A DNA stretch of 64,000 nucleotides from Sphingobacterium sp. PCS056. GTDB taxonomy: Bacteria > Bacteroidota > Bacteroidia > Sphingobacteriales > Sphingobacteriaceae. Both the position numbers and the translations under genes were made by a program. Below, piece by piece: positions 25,999 to 35,472 of the stretch (position 1 is its first letter; every line of letters starts with the position of its first letter). The stretch spans positions 3,286,001 to 3,350,000 of the forward strand of contig NZ_CP096883.1 in the NCBI RefSeq assembly GCF_023273895.1. The letters are read 5' to 3'. The notes under the pieces are model-generated. The model saw only the letters and a list, made by a program, of their open reading frames with translations, was not told where the DNA came from and searched no databases.

Positions 25999-26856
25999 AT
26001 GAAATTAATACGTTTTGGAGAGCAAGGGAAAGAGAAGATAGGTGTGCAAATCGATGGTGTAAATTACGATACCTCAGCTTTTGGTGGTGATTATAACGAG
26101 TCATTTTTTGAAAATGACGGTTTAGCTGCTTTAGAGGAATTTGTTAAAGCAAATTCAGGTAAATTAATTCCTGTAGCTGATACAGAAAGAATTGGAGCTC
26201 CCTTTGCAAGACCTTCAAAAATCGTTTGTATTGGATTAAATTATAAAGATCATGCAGAAGAGACTGGTGCAGCAATACCTGCAGAACCTATCATCTTTAT
26301 GAAATCGACTACTTCTTTATCAGGTCCTTACGATCAGGTGATGATACCACGGGGTTCTGTAAAAACTGATTGGGAAGTAGAGTTTGGTATTGTGATAGGT
26401 AAAAAAGCTTCGTATGTAGATGAATCTGATGGTCTAGATTATATAGCAGGTTATGTGCTTCACAACGATGTTTCGGAACGTGAATATCAATTAGAGCGCG
26501 GTGGGACATGGGACAAAGGAAAAGGTTGTGATACATTTGCACCTATGGGACCATATTTGGCTACTAAAGATGAAATTAAGGATATTAATAATGTCAATAT
26601 CTGGTTGAAAGTTAACGGTCAGATGTATCAAAATGGCAGTACAAAAAATTTAATTTTTTCTGTTCCATTTATTGTGAGTTATGTATCTCAATTTATGACA
26701 TTATTACCAGGAGACGTAATTTCTACAGGAACACCAGCAGGTGTTGGTCTAGGCTTTAATCCTCCTATATATCTAAAGGCTGGTGACATCATTGAATTGG
26801 GGGCTGATGGGTTAGGGGAATCGCGCCAAGAAGTCATCGCTTATTCTCGTCATTAA
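25999..26856 (+). CDS. FAH-family 2,4-diketo-3-deoxy-L-fuconate hydrolase
   Basis: A 285-residue fumarylacetoacetate hydrolase-fold protein. The motifs IVCIGLNYKDHAEE, the metal ligands in TDWEVEFGIVIG and the segment HNDVSEREYQ, and STGTPAGVGLGFNPP are diagnostic. In L-fucose degradation this family hydrolyses 2,4-diketo-3-deoxy-L-fuconate to pyruvate and L-lactate, the last step of the pathway. It sits 56 bp after the SDR gene and 10 bp before the lactonase gene. Pyruvate then enters central metabolism. Confidence 0.88.
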   Translation: MKLIRFGEQGKEKIGVQIDGVNYDTSAFGGDYNESFFENDGLAALEEFVKANSGKLIPVADTERIGAPFARPSKIVCIGLNYKDHAEETGAAIPAEPIIFMKSTTSLSGPYDQVMIPRGSVKTDWEVEFGIVIGKKASYVDESDGLDYIAGYVLHNDVSEREYQLERGGTWDKGKGCDTFAPMGPYLATKDEIKDINNVNIWLKVNGQMYQNGSTKNLIFSVPFIVSYVSQFMTLLPGDVISTGTPAGVGLGFNPPIYLKAGDIIELGADGLGESRQEVIAYSRH

Positions 26857-26866
26857 TCTCATTTTT

Positions 26867-27694
26867 ATGCGTATAGATGCTCATCAACATTTTTGGCAAT
26901 ATGACCCCAGTCGTCATAGTTGGATTACGAATAAAATGCAGGTTTTAAAAAAGGATTTTCTTCCATTAGATCTAAAATTTATTTTAGAAAAAAATGAATT
27001 TGACGGTTGTATTGCTGTACAAGCAGATCAATCCGATCAAGAAACTAAGTTTTTAGTACAACAAGCAAAACAATATCCATTTATTAAAGGTGTGATTGGT
27101 TGGGTGGACTTACGTGCGGGTAATATTGATGAGCGATTGCATCAATATAAAGATGAATCACTTATTAAGGGTTTTAGACACGTTGTGGAAGGAGAAGAGG
27201 ATCCCGACTTTCTAATACGGGATCATTTTCTTAAAGGCATTGAATTTTTATCAAAGTATGGTTATACTTATGATCTATTAATCAGACCTCGTCATTATGA
27301 TGCTGCTTTAAGATGTGTTCAAAGTAATCCAGATCAAGTATTTATTTTGGATCATATCGCTAAACCTCCAATAAAATCACGCGAATTTGAAGAGTGGGCA
27401 TTATTCATTGAAGAGTTAGCTGCTTTTTCAAATGTGAGTTGTAAAGTTTCAGGTTTGGCGACTGAGGCCGATTGGTCAAGTTGGCGTTTGGATGACTTTA
27501 GCCAATATTTAGGTCATGTATTTGATACTTTTGGTAAGCATCGTATTATGTTTGGTTCAGATTGGCCGGTATGCTTATTAGCTGCTTCTTATGAAGAAAG
27601 TGTTGCCATTGTGGAATCTAAATTAGAAGCATTTACTACAGTTGAAAAAGAAGCGTTTTGGGGAATGAACGCATTTACAATTTATAATTTATAA
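26867..27694 (+). CDS. Amidohydrolase-family L-fuconolactonase
   Basis: A 275-residue amidohydrolase-2 (TIM-barrel) protein. The start RIDAHQHFWQYDPSRHSWI is the signature of sugar lactonases such as L-rhamnono- and L-fuconolactonase; VFILDHIAKPPI and MFGSDWPVCLLAASYEE give the remaining His and Asp ligands. It opens L-fucono-lactone to L-fuconate, the second step of the route. Spacing is 10 bp after the hydrolase gene and 1 bp before the dehydrogenase gene, so expression is tightly coupled. Rhamnonolactone is an alternative substrate but no rhamnose gene is near. Confidence 0.87.
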   Translation: MRIDAHQHFWQYDPSRHSWITNKMQVLKKDFLPLDLKFILEKNEFDGCIAVQADQSDQETKFLVQQAKQYPFIKGVIGWVDLRAGNIDERLHQYKDESLIKGFRHVVEGEEDPDFLIRDHFLKGIEFLSKYGYTYDLLIRPRHYDAALRCVQSNPDQVFILDHIAKPPIKSREFEEWALFIEELAAFSNVSCKVSGLATEADWSSWRLDDFSQYLGHVFDTFGKHRIMFGSDWPVCLLAASYEESVAIVESKLEAFTTVEKEAFWGMNAFTIYNL

Positions 27695-27695
27695 T

Positions 27696-28487
27696 ATGAA
27701 TCTAAATCTAAAAGATAAAGTTATCATAGTTACAGGAGGAGCAAAGGGGATTGGTAAGGCAATTGTTTTGGGTCTAGCTCAAGAAGGTGCTATCCCTGTG
27801 ATTGTTGGCCGTCGACAAGTGGACAATAATCTGGTTAAACAAGAAGTAGAGGCTCTTGGTCAGCAGGCATATGCGGTGCAAGCTGAACTCTCTGATCCAA
27901 AAGATTGTGAAATTGCAGTTGCAGAAACACTTAATCGTTTTGGCCGCATTGATGGTTTGGTCAATAATGCAGGTGTGAATGATGGGGTAGGTTTGGCATC
28001 TGGAAATTACGAGAAATTTGTTTCCTCTTTACATAAAAATCTTATTCATTATTATTTAATGGCTCATCATGCTTTGGATGCTTTGATCGTATCTAAAGGA
28101 AGTATTGTCAATATTACTTCAAAGACTGCTGAGACAGGTCAAGGAAATACATCTGCATATGCCGCTTCTAATGGAGGTCGGAATGCATTAACGCGAGAAT
28201 GGGCAGTCGAACTGCTTCCATATCAAATTCGTGTCAATGCCGTAGTGGTTGCAGAATGTGCTACACCACAATATGATACATGGATACAAACGTTAGACAA
28301 TCCTGTAGAGACTTTAAAGAAAATTACTGATCGTATACCTTTGGAGCACAGAATGACTACCGCAGAAGAAATTGCGCATACTGCATTATTTCTTTTGTCT
28401 GATAAATCAAGTCATACGACAGGGCAATTGATACATGTAGATGGTGGTTATGTCCATCTTGATCGATCAATTATAGCCGAAAAATAA
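27696..28487 (+). CDS. SDR, predicted L-fucose dehydrogenase
   Basis: A 263-residue short-chain dehydrogenase with the loop TGGAKGIGKAI and NNAGVND. In the pathway it should oxidise L-fucose to L-fucono-lactone, since the other SDR of the operon is assigned to the later step. The catalytic segment reads S-A-Y-A-A-S-N-G-G: Y155 is present but position 159, a Lys in almost all classical SDRs, is Asn. The sequence at 28158-28172 confirms TAT and AAT codons. The change may be family-specific, since other residues (N-A-L-T-R-E-W-A) are well ordered. It is the last gene of the operon and is followed by a strong terminator. Confidence 0.82.
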   Translation: MNLNLKDKVIIVTGGAKGIGKAIVLGLAQEGAIPVIVGRRQVDNNLVKQEVEALGQQAYAVQAELSDPKDCEIAVAETLNRFGRIDGLVNNAGVNDGVGLASGNYEKFVSSLHKNLIHYYLMAHHALDALIVSKGSIVNITSKTAETGQGNTSAYAASNGGRNALTREWAVELLPYQIRVNAVVVAECATPQYDTWIQTLDNPVETLKKITDRIPLEHRMTTAEEIAHTALFLLSDKSSHTTGQLIHVDGGYVHLDRSIIAEK

Positions 28488-28499
28488 GAAAATAATAAC

Positions 28500-28531
28500 A
28501 AAGGGCTTTTAATAATTATTAAAAGCCCTTT
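28500..28531. terminator. 32-bp perfect palindromic bidirectional terminator
   Basis: AAAGGGCTTTTAATAA (28500-28515) is followed directly by its exact reverse complement (28516-28531). It lies between the converging fucose operon and gapA operon and has A and T runs on both sides, so it can end both. Confidence 0.85.
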
Positions 28532-28550
28532 TCTATTGTGTTATTCAGGA

Positions 28551-30405
<1,855 letters not shown>

Positions 30406-30424
30406 CTGAATTCGTTTCTTTAGT

Positions 30425-31417
30425 CTAGATAGCCAATACTTGAACAAGTTCTAGCATATCAGCACTTAATTTGTATTCTTTATTATTAATAGCTTCTTCT
30501 AAAGGTGTGGTAACGATTTCGTTTCCCCTGACACCAACTGTAATGCGATTGTTTCCTTTCAATAACTCTTTTACAGCAGCAAAACCTAAACGGCTAGCCA
30601 ATACCCGATCAAAACTTGAAGGAGAACCACCGCGTTGCAAGTGCCCTAAGATACTAACTTTTGTGTCATAATAATCAAATTTTTCTTTGACTTTTTTCGC
30701 AACGTTGTATGCACCACCATTATGATCACCTTCTGCAACAATCACAATGGAGGAAGATTTTTTGCCGCGTCCATCAGCAGCAGATAAATGATCAATTAAT
30801 TCATCAATGGCAGTTTCTTTTTCAGGTAGTAAGATTGCTTCTGCACCACCTGCTATGCCAGCATTCAAAGCTATACAACCTGAATCGCGCCCCATTACTT
30901 CGATGAAGAATAACCTTTCATGAGAAGCAGCTGTATCTCTAATCTTATCGATCGCTTCAATTACTGTGTTGGTAGCCGTATCATAGCCTAGTGTAAAATC
31001 AGACCCATATAGATCATTATCGATCGTTCCCGGTATACCAATCACGGGGATATCATATTCTTTTGAGAAATATTCAGCACCTGTAAAAGTACCATCGCCA
31101 CCAATAGCTACTAGAGCATCAATACCTGCAGCTTTGATATTTTCATATGCTTTTGCTCTTCCTTCTTTGGTTTTGAATTCTAGACATCTTGCTGTTTTCA
31201 AGATCGTGCCTCCTAATTGAATGATATTACTTACGGAGCGGGATGTCATTTCTGTAAAATTACTGTCTAACATACCTTGATATCCTTGGTATATTCCAGT
31301 AACACTTAATTTTTCGTATAATGCTGTGCGGACTACTGCTCGAATGCAAGCATTCATGCCTGGAGCGTCTCCGCCTGATGTAAAAACTCCGATTCTTTTA
31401 ATATTCACCACTGTCAA
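30425..31417 (-). CDS. pfkA: ATP-dependent 6-phosphofructokinase
   Basis: A 330-residue PfkA catalysing fructose 6-phosphate to fructose 1,6-bisphosphate. ATP loop GVFTSGGDAPGMNA, IGGDGTFTGA, the catalytic GTIDND with its Asp, MGRDSG and LGHLQRGG are all present. No ATG exists near the start: candidates are TTG at 31417 and GTG at 31411 and 31408, so a non-ATG start is certain. First gene of the operon pfkA - kinase-like - gapA. A perfect inverted repeat (31438-31458) lies in its promoter, upstream of a likely -7 box TATATTCG, indicating repression or regulation, possibly by the divergent Nudix regulator. Confidence 0.96.
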   Translation of the reverse strand: MTVVNIKRIGVFTSGGDAPGMNACIRAVVRTALYEKLSVTGIYQGYQGMLDSNFTEMTSRSVSNIIQLGGTILKTARCLEFKTKEGRAKAYENIKAAGIDALVAIGGDGTFTGAEYFSKEYDIPVIGIPGTIDNDLYGSDFTLGYDTATNTVIEAIDKIRDTAASHERLFFIEVMGRDSGCIALNAGIAGGAEAILLPEKETAIDELIDHLSAADGRGKKSSSIVIVAEGDHNGGAYNVAKKVKEKFDYYDTKVSILGHLQRGGSPSSFDRVLASRLGFAAVKELLKGNNRITVGVRGNEIVTTPLEEAINNKEYKLSADMLELVQVLAI

Positions 31418-31437
31418 AAATTTTAGGTTTTACGAAT

Positions 31438-31458
31438 ATAGTGTATTTTTTACACTAT
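31438..31458. promoter_or_regulatory. Perfect inverted repeat in the pfkA promoter
   Basis: ATAGTGTA (31438-31445) and TACACTAT (31451-31458) are exact reverse complements separated by five Ts, a typical 21-bp operator. Read on the minus strand, it sits just upstream of and overlaps a TATATTCG -7-like box for pfkA. It lies between pfkA and the divergent Nudix-family regulator. It has no stem length or T-tail position expected of a terminator for either gene. Confidence 0.55.
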
Positions 31459-31574
31459 TGAAATTATTTTTTATTTTTTTGTTTTGATAAAATTGAGGTA
31501 ATATTATTAACTTTATGGCATAAGCTACATATTCAACTCATTGGTTTAAGTAAATATAATAAATTAGAAAAGTT

Positions 31575-32246
31575 TTGTATACTACATTTACAGTCGATTG
31601 TGTCATTTTTGGTTTTTATGAAGGGGAACTTCATGTTTTACTAACAGAGAGAAATGAATATCCTTTTAAGGATTGGTGGGCGCTTCCTGGATTTTTTGTT
31701 AATAATGATGAGGAAATGGAAGATGCCGTGAAGCGAATACTGTATGAAAACACCGGCCTTAAGGATGTGTTTTTGGATCAATTATATGCCTTCGCAGGTC
31801 TAAAAAGACACCCGCAAGGAAGGATATTAACCGTAGCTTACTATGCTCTCCTCCAACTTGATAAGACAAAAATTAAGTTAAAGCCCGTGACCTCGTATAT
31901 GAGACAGGCAAAGTGGTTTCCATTAAACAAAGTGCCTGATCTTGCATTTGATCATAGCACTATTTTAAAGCAAAGTGTTGAAAAGTTACGTCGGCGAATC
32001 GCGAATACACCTATTGCTTTTGAACTTTTGCCAGATAAATTTACCCTAACTCAGTTACAATTAGTCTATGAAAGTATTTTAGGGAGGGAATTGGATAAAA
32101 GAAATTTTAGAAAAAAGATGATTAATTATGGTTTTCTAAAGGAATTAGATGAAGTCCAAAAAGGAGTTGCTTATCGTGCTGCTAGACTTTATAAATTAGA
32201 TAAACGTAAATTTTTAAAGCAATTCCAAAATAGTATTACATTCTAA
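31575..32246 (+). CDS. Nudix-type (NrtR-like) transcriptional regulator
   Basis: A 223-residue protein with an N-terminal Nudix domain (residues about 1-140) and a C-terminal winged helix (about 150-215, FTLTQLQLVYESILGRELDKRNFRKKM), the NrtR architecture. The Nudix box is degraded: it reads G-FFVNN-D-EEMEDAV-KRILYENTGL, so the REUxEE core has lost the first and last Glu, consistent with ligand sensing rather than hydrolysis. Members regulate NAD or sugar metabolism (AraR of Bacteroides is one). The start is TTG at 31575; an in-frame stop at 31560 leaves no ATG option. It is divergent from pfkA, and the inverted repeat between them is a candidate binding site. The ligand is unknown. Confidence 0.85.
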   Translation: MYTTFTVDCVIFGFYEGELHVLLTERNEYPFKDWWALPGFFVNNDEEMEDAVKRILYENTGLKDVFLDQLYAFAGLKRHPQGRILTVAYYALLQLDKTKIKLKPVTSYMRQAKWFPLNKVPDLAFDHSTILKQSVEKLRRRIANTPIAFELLPDKFTLTQLQLVYESILGRELDKRNFRKKMINYGFLKELDEVQKGVAYRAARLYKLDKRKFLKQFQNSITF

Positions 32247-32267
32247 TTTGGAAAATTTAAATAACGG

Positions 32268-32299
32268 AAAGTGTATGTCATAAGGTGTACACTTTTTTT
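32268..32299 (+). terminator. Intrinsic terminator after Nudix regulator
   Basis: AAAGTGTA (32268-32275) pairs with TACACTTT (32288-32295), followed by a T run. It resembles the pfkA inverted repeat in core sequence (GTGTA/TACAC) but is placed and tailed as a terminator. Confidence 0.6.
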
Positions 32300-32333
32300 A
32301 TTTTATAAAATTGACGATGTACTGACAAATTAA

Positions 32334-32364
32334 TTGCAAAAAATTTCACCTTTTTGTATATTTG
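32334..32364 (+). promoter_or_regulatory. Promoter of the tetR-efflux operon
   Basis: TTG (32334-32336), a 20-bp spacer and TATATTTG (32357-32364), an exact TAnnTTTG match, 38 bp before the TetR ATG. Confidence 0.65.
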
Positions 32365-32387
32365 ACCAAATTTTATATAAAGTCAAA
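32361..32387. promoter_or_regulatory. Candidate TetR operator
   Basis: TTTGAC (32361-32366) and GTCAAA (32382-32387) form an inverted repeat with 15-bp spacing that overlaps the -7 box and the transcription start. Size and placement fit autorepression by the downstream TetR protein; binding is inferred. Confidence 0.35.
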
Positions 32388-32402
32388 AGTTTAGAATCGA
32401 AT

Positions 32403-33014
32403 ATGTCGTCAAACACTGATAATAAAAAAGACCTGATTATTGCCGCGGCTATACGAAGATTTGCGCACTATGGTTTTTCAAAAACCACTATGAATGAGAT
32501 AGCAGAGGATGTCAAGATTACAAAAGCAAATCTTTATTATTATTACCCCGAAAAAACGGCTTTGATTCATGATGTTATACTAGCTGTTACAGATGATTTC
32601 AGAAAATTGGAGCAAGAATTGATTGAGAAGTCTACTTCATCAATTATTGATCTTGTTTTAGCCCTATTGGAATTAAAATCATCTTTCATTGAGCAGCATT
32701 ACATGTTGCATATGAATGAAAATATGGAATGGATAAAAGGCGCTTCATTACAAACTTTGATGCGTGAAATTCATGAAAAAGAAATTGTCCAAGTAGCTAA
32801 ATTATTTCAAAAAGGAGTGGATAATAAGGAATTAGCAGTTGAAGATGTAAATAAGGCAAGTGAAATATATGTATACATTATGAAGAGTATTGGGCTAGTG
32901 GGTATACTGTGCGATGTATTTACTGGTATTCCAACACAATGTAATGTTGGTGATGTTCTGCAAAAACAAAAAGAGGCAACTTTGTTAATATTCAATGGTT
33001 TAAAAGTTAAATAA
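32403..33014 (+). CDS. TetR-family regulator of the RND efflux operon
   Basis: A 203-residue regulator. The N-terminal helix-turn-helix is typical: DLIIAAAIRRFAHYGFSKTTMNEIAEDVKITKANLYYYYPEKTALI (residues about 10-55). The C-terminal half is helical ligand-binding domain. The frame is open to 32334 but that covers the promoter; the ATG at 32403 is used. It is the first gene of a four-gene unit (22 bp to the TolC-like gene), so it most likely autoregulates and represses the pump until a toxic compound binds. No inducer can be inferred. Confidence 0.92.
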   Translation: MSSNTDNKKDLIIAAAIRRFAHYGFSKTTMNEIAEDVKITKANLYYYYPEKTALIHDVILAVTDDFRKLEQELIEKSTSSIIDLVLALLELKSSFIEQHYMLHMNENMEWIKGASLQTLMREIHEKEIVQVAKLFQKGVDNKELAVEDVNKASEIYVYIMKSIGLVGILCDVFTGIPTQCNVGDVLQKQKEATLLIFNGLKVK

Positions 33015-33035
33015 GATTTCGAACAATTATAAAAA

Positions 33036-34385
33036 ATGAAAAAGATAAGAATAGTAGGGGTGCTATTAGCAGCTTTGTTTTCAGTTAATTTCTTGCATGC
33101 GCAAGAAATTTTAACGCTGAATCAGGCACTTAAATATGCGCTTGAAAACAAAGCGGAAGCAAAAAAATCGACACTTGATTTGGAAAATGCCCAGTATAAG
33201 ATTGATGAAGTTCGAGCAGGCGCTTTACCGCAGATCACTGGTGCTGGAACGTTAACATACAATCCTATGCTACAAAAGGTTGCATTGCCTGGTGAAATCA
33301 TTGGTAAACCTGGTGAAACTGTATTAGTAGCTATGGGGCAAAAATGGCAGTCAAATGCAACTCTTCAGGTAAACCAACAATTATTTAATCAATCTTTATT
33401 TACGGGGTTAAAAGCGGCTAAGACTACTAAAGAATTTTATGTCATTAATAAAGATTTATCGGATGAACAGTTGATCGAAAAAGTTGCAAATGCTTATTAT
33501 GATGTTTTTCAATCCCAACTGCAGCTTCAAACAGTGGATAATAATCTAAACAGTACGATCAAAACAAGGGATGTAATCGCTGGTTTAGTGGAAGCCGGGT
33601 TAGGAAAGAAGATTGATTTAGATCGAACTAGTGTCGCTGTCAACAATTTAAAAGCAAATCGCCAAATTTTGGTCAATGCTTTAGAATTGAAAGAAAATGC
33701 CTTAAAGTTTGCTATTGGTATGCCAATGGAGCAAGATGTTAAACTTCCCAATGAAACATTTGAGATCAATCCTGCAACAGCAGATTTGGCTGCTTCAAAT
33801 TTATCATCAAGAACAGAAGTACGTTTATTGGAAAAGCAGAATCAACTTCTAGAACTAAATCGTGATGCCATGAAAGCTGCATATTATCCCAATCTTTCAT
33901 TTTCGGGTAATTTAGGATATTTAGGAATGGGACAGACTTTTCCAATATTTTCAAAAAATGAAGGAGTCAAATGGTCTGGTTTTTCAGGTTTGGGATTAAA
34001 TTTGTCAATTCCAATATTTAACGGTGGAGAAACTAAGGCTAAAATTAATCAAGCTACTATTCAATTGAAACAAGCTCAAGTGGATTTAGAGGATACTAAG
34101 TTAGCTTTGAGCTTAGCGAATGAAAATGCGAGATCGCAAATTACTAATAGTCTACTAACAATAAATAGTAATCGTGCAAACGTAAAACTGGCAAAAGAAG
34201 TTTTGGATAACACTCAAAACAACTACAAAAATGGACTAGCAACACTTACAGATTTATTGGATGCAGAGAATGCTTATGCTGATGCACAGAATAATCTAAG
34301 TACTTCATTGTTAAACTATAAAGTCGCAGAGATACAGCTTGTTAAAGCAAAAGGGGAATTAAACACATTATTAAATAGCAAATAG
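33036..34385 (+). CDS. TolC-family outer-membrane efflux protein
   Basis: A 449-residue outer-membrane channel component of the tripartite pump. A signal peptide (ending near LHAQE) is followed by two repeated helical-barrel halves, with the family pattern LTLNQALKYALENKAEAKK near the start and LATLTDLLDAENAYADAQNNL near the end. Trimers form the channel from periplasm to exterior. It is 22 bp after tetR and 12 bp before the membrane-fusion gene. Confidence 0.93.
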   Translation: MKKIRIVGVLLAALFSVNFLHAQEILTLNQALKYALENKAEAKKSTLDLENAQYKIDEVRAGALPQITGAGTLTYNPMLQKVALPGEIIGKPGETVLVAMGQKWQSNATLQVNQQLFNQSLFTGLKAAKTTKEFYVINKDLSDEQLIEKVANAYYDVFQSQLQLQTVDNNLNSTIKTRDVIAGLVEAGLGKKIDLDRTSVAVNNLKANRQILVNALELKENALKFAIGMPMEQDVKLPNETFEINPATADLAASNLSSRTEVRLLEKQNQLLELNRDAMKAAYYPNLSFSGNLGYLGMGQTFPIFSKNEGVKWSGFSGLGLNLSIPIFNGGETKAKINQATIQLKQAQVDLEDTKLALSLANENARSQITNSLLTINSNRANVKLAKEVLDNTQNNYKNGLATLTDLLDAENAYADAQNNLSTSLLNYKVAEIQLVKAKGELNTLLNSK

Positions 34386-34397
34386 TAACCAATATAT

Positions 34398-35456
34398 ATG
34401 AAAAAGATATTAATAACGGGAGTCATAATTATTGCTGCATTAGCAGGTATTATGTACGTGTTGAAAAAGAATAAAAAAGAAAATGAATCACAAACGGCTG
34501 TTGTAGCAAAAAAGAATGCGGCTGTTGCTGTTCGTGTTGCTGAGGCTGGTTTTAAAGATGTTAATACGGTATATGTAACGAACGGTACTTTTCTTCCCAA
34601 GCAAGAGGTGAAACTTTCTTCAGAAGTTGCAGGACGAGTTGCTCGTGTACTTGTAGATGAGGGGGCTTACGTTAAAGTTGGACAAACGTTAGCAGTTATC
34701 GTCGGAGATAAACAAAATGTAAGTGTTAGCAATGCAAAAGCAGTATATGAAAATGCAAAGAATGAAGTGGCTCGATTTGAAAGCGCATATGCTACTGGCG
34801 GTGTTACGAAACAACAGTTAGATCAAATGAAATTGCAACTTGAAAATGCAAAAAACAATTTGCGATCTTCACAGATCACAGCCTCTGATGTTAACGTAAA
34901 AGCTTCTTTTGCGGGTATCGTCAATAAAAGAAGTATAGAACCTGGTTCATATGTAAGCCCAGGAAATGAAATGTTTGAAATTGTCAATGTATCTTCTTTG
35001 AAATTGAAGGTAAATGTAGATGAGAAAAACATCGGGTTTGTGAAATTAGGACAAAGTATAAAGGTAGAGTCTGCGGTTTTATCCAATAAAACATTTCAGG
35101 GTAAAGTTACATTTATTGCCCCTAAGGCAGACGGAAGCCTAAATTTCCCTGTAGAGCTGGAAATTAATAATAATGCGGCAAATGATTTAAAAGCGGGTAT
35201 GTACGGTACTGCATATTTTGGAGATGAACAAACCGCTAATGCTTTAGTTGTTCCAAGAGATGCTTTCGTCGGTAGTGTGAGTTCAAATCAAGTTTTTGTG
35301 GTCAAAGATGGTAAAGCTGTTTTAACTAAAGTGACTTCGGGAAGAGTATTTGGAGATCAAGTCGAAATCATTTCAGGTATTGAAAGTGGTGCGCAAGTCA
35401 TTACGACAGGACAGATCAATTTATTGGATGGTACTGCTGTAGAAATCATTAAATAA
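34398..35456 (+). CDS. RND efflux membrane-fusion (adaptor) protein
   Basis: A 352-residue periplasmic adaptor of the HlyD/MFP family. One N-terminal membrane anchor (residues about 4-21) lacks a lipoprotein Cys. Then come the lipoyl-like half-motifs (VAGRVARVLVDEGAYVKVGQTLAVI and VKASFAGIVNKRSIEPGSYVSPG) flanking a short coiled coil, a beta-barrel and the membrane-proximal domain ending GAQVITTGQINLLDG. It joins the inner-membrane transporter to the TolC-like channel and lies 16 bp before the transporter gene. Confidence 0.93.
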   Translation: MKKILITGVIIIAALAGIMYVLKKNKKENESQTAVVAKKNAAVAVRVAEAGFKDVNTVYVTNGTFLPKQEVKLSSEVAGRVARVLVDEGAYVKVGQTLAVIVGDKQNVSVSNAKAVYENAKNEVARFESAYATGGVTKQQLDQMKLQLENAKNNLRSSQITASDVNVKASFAGIVNKRSIEPGSYVSPGNEMFEIVNVSSLKLKVNVDEKNIGFVKLGQSIKVESAVLSNKTFQGKVTFIAPKADGSLNFPVELEINNNAANDLKAGMYGTAYFGDEQTANALVVPRDAFVGSVSSNQVFVVKDGKAVLTKVTSGRVFGDQVEIISGIESGAQVITTGQINLLDGTAVEIIK

Positions 35457-35472
35457 TTAACGCAAGTTTTAA

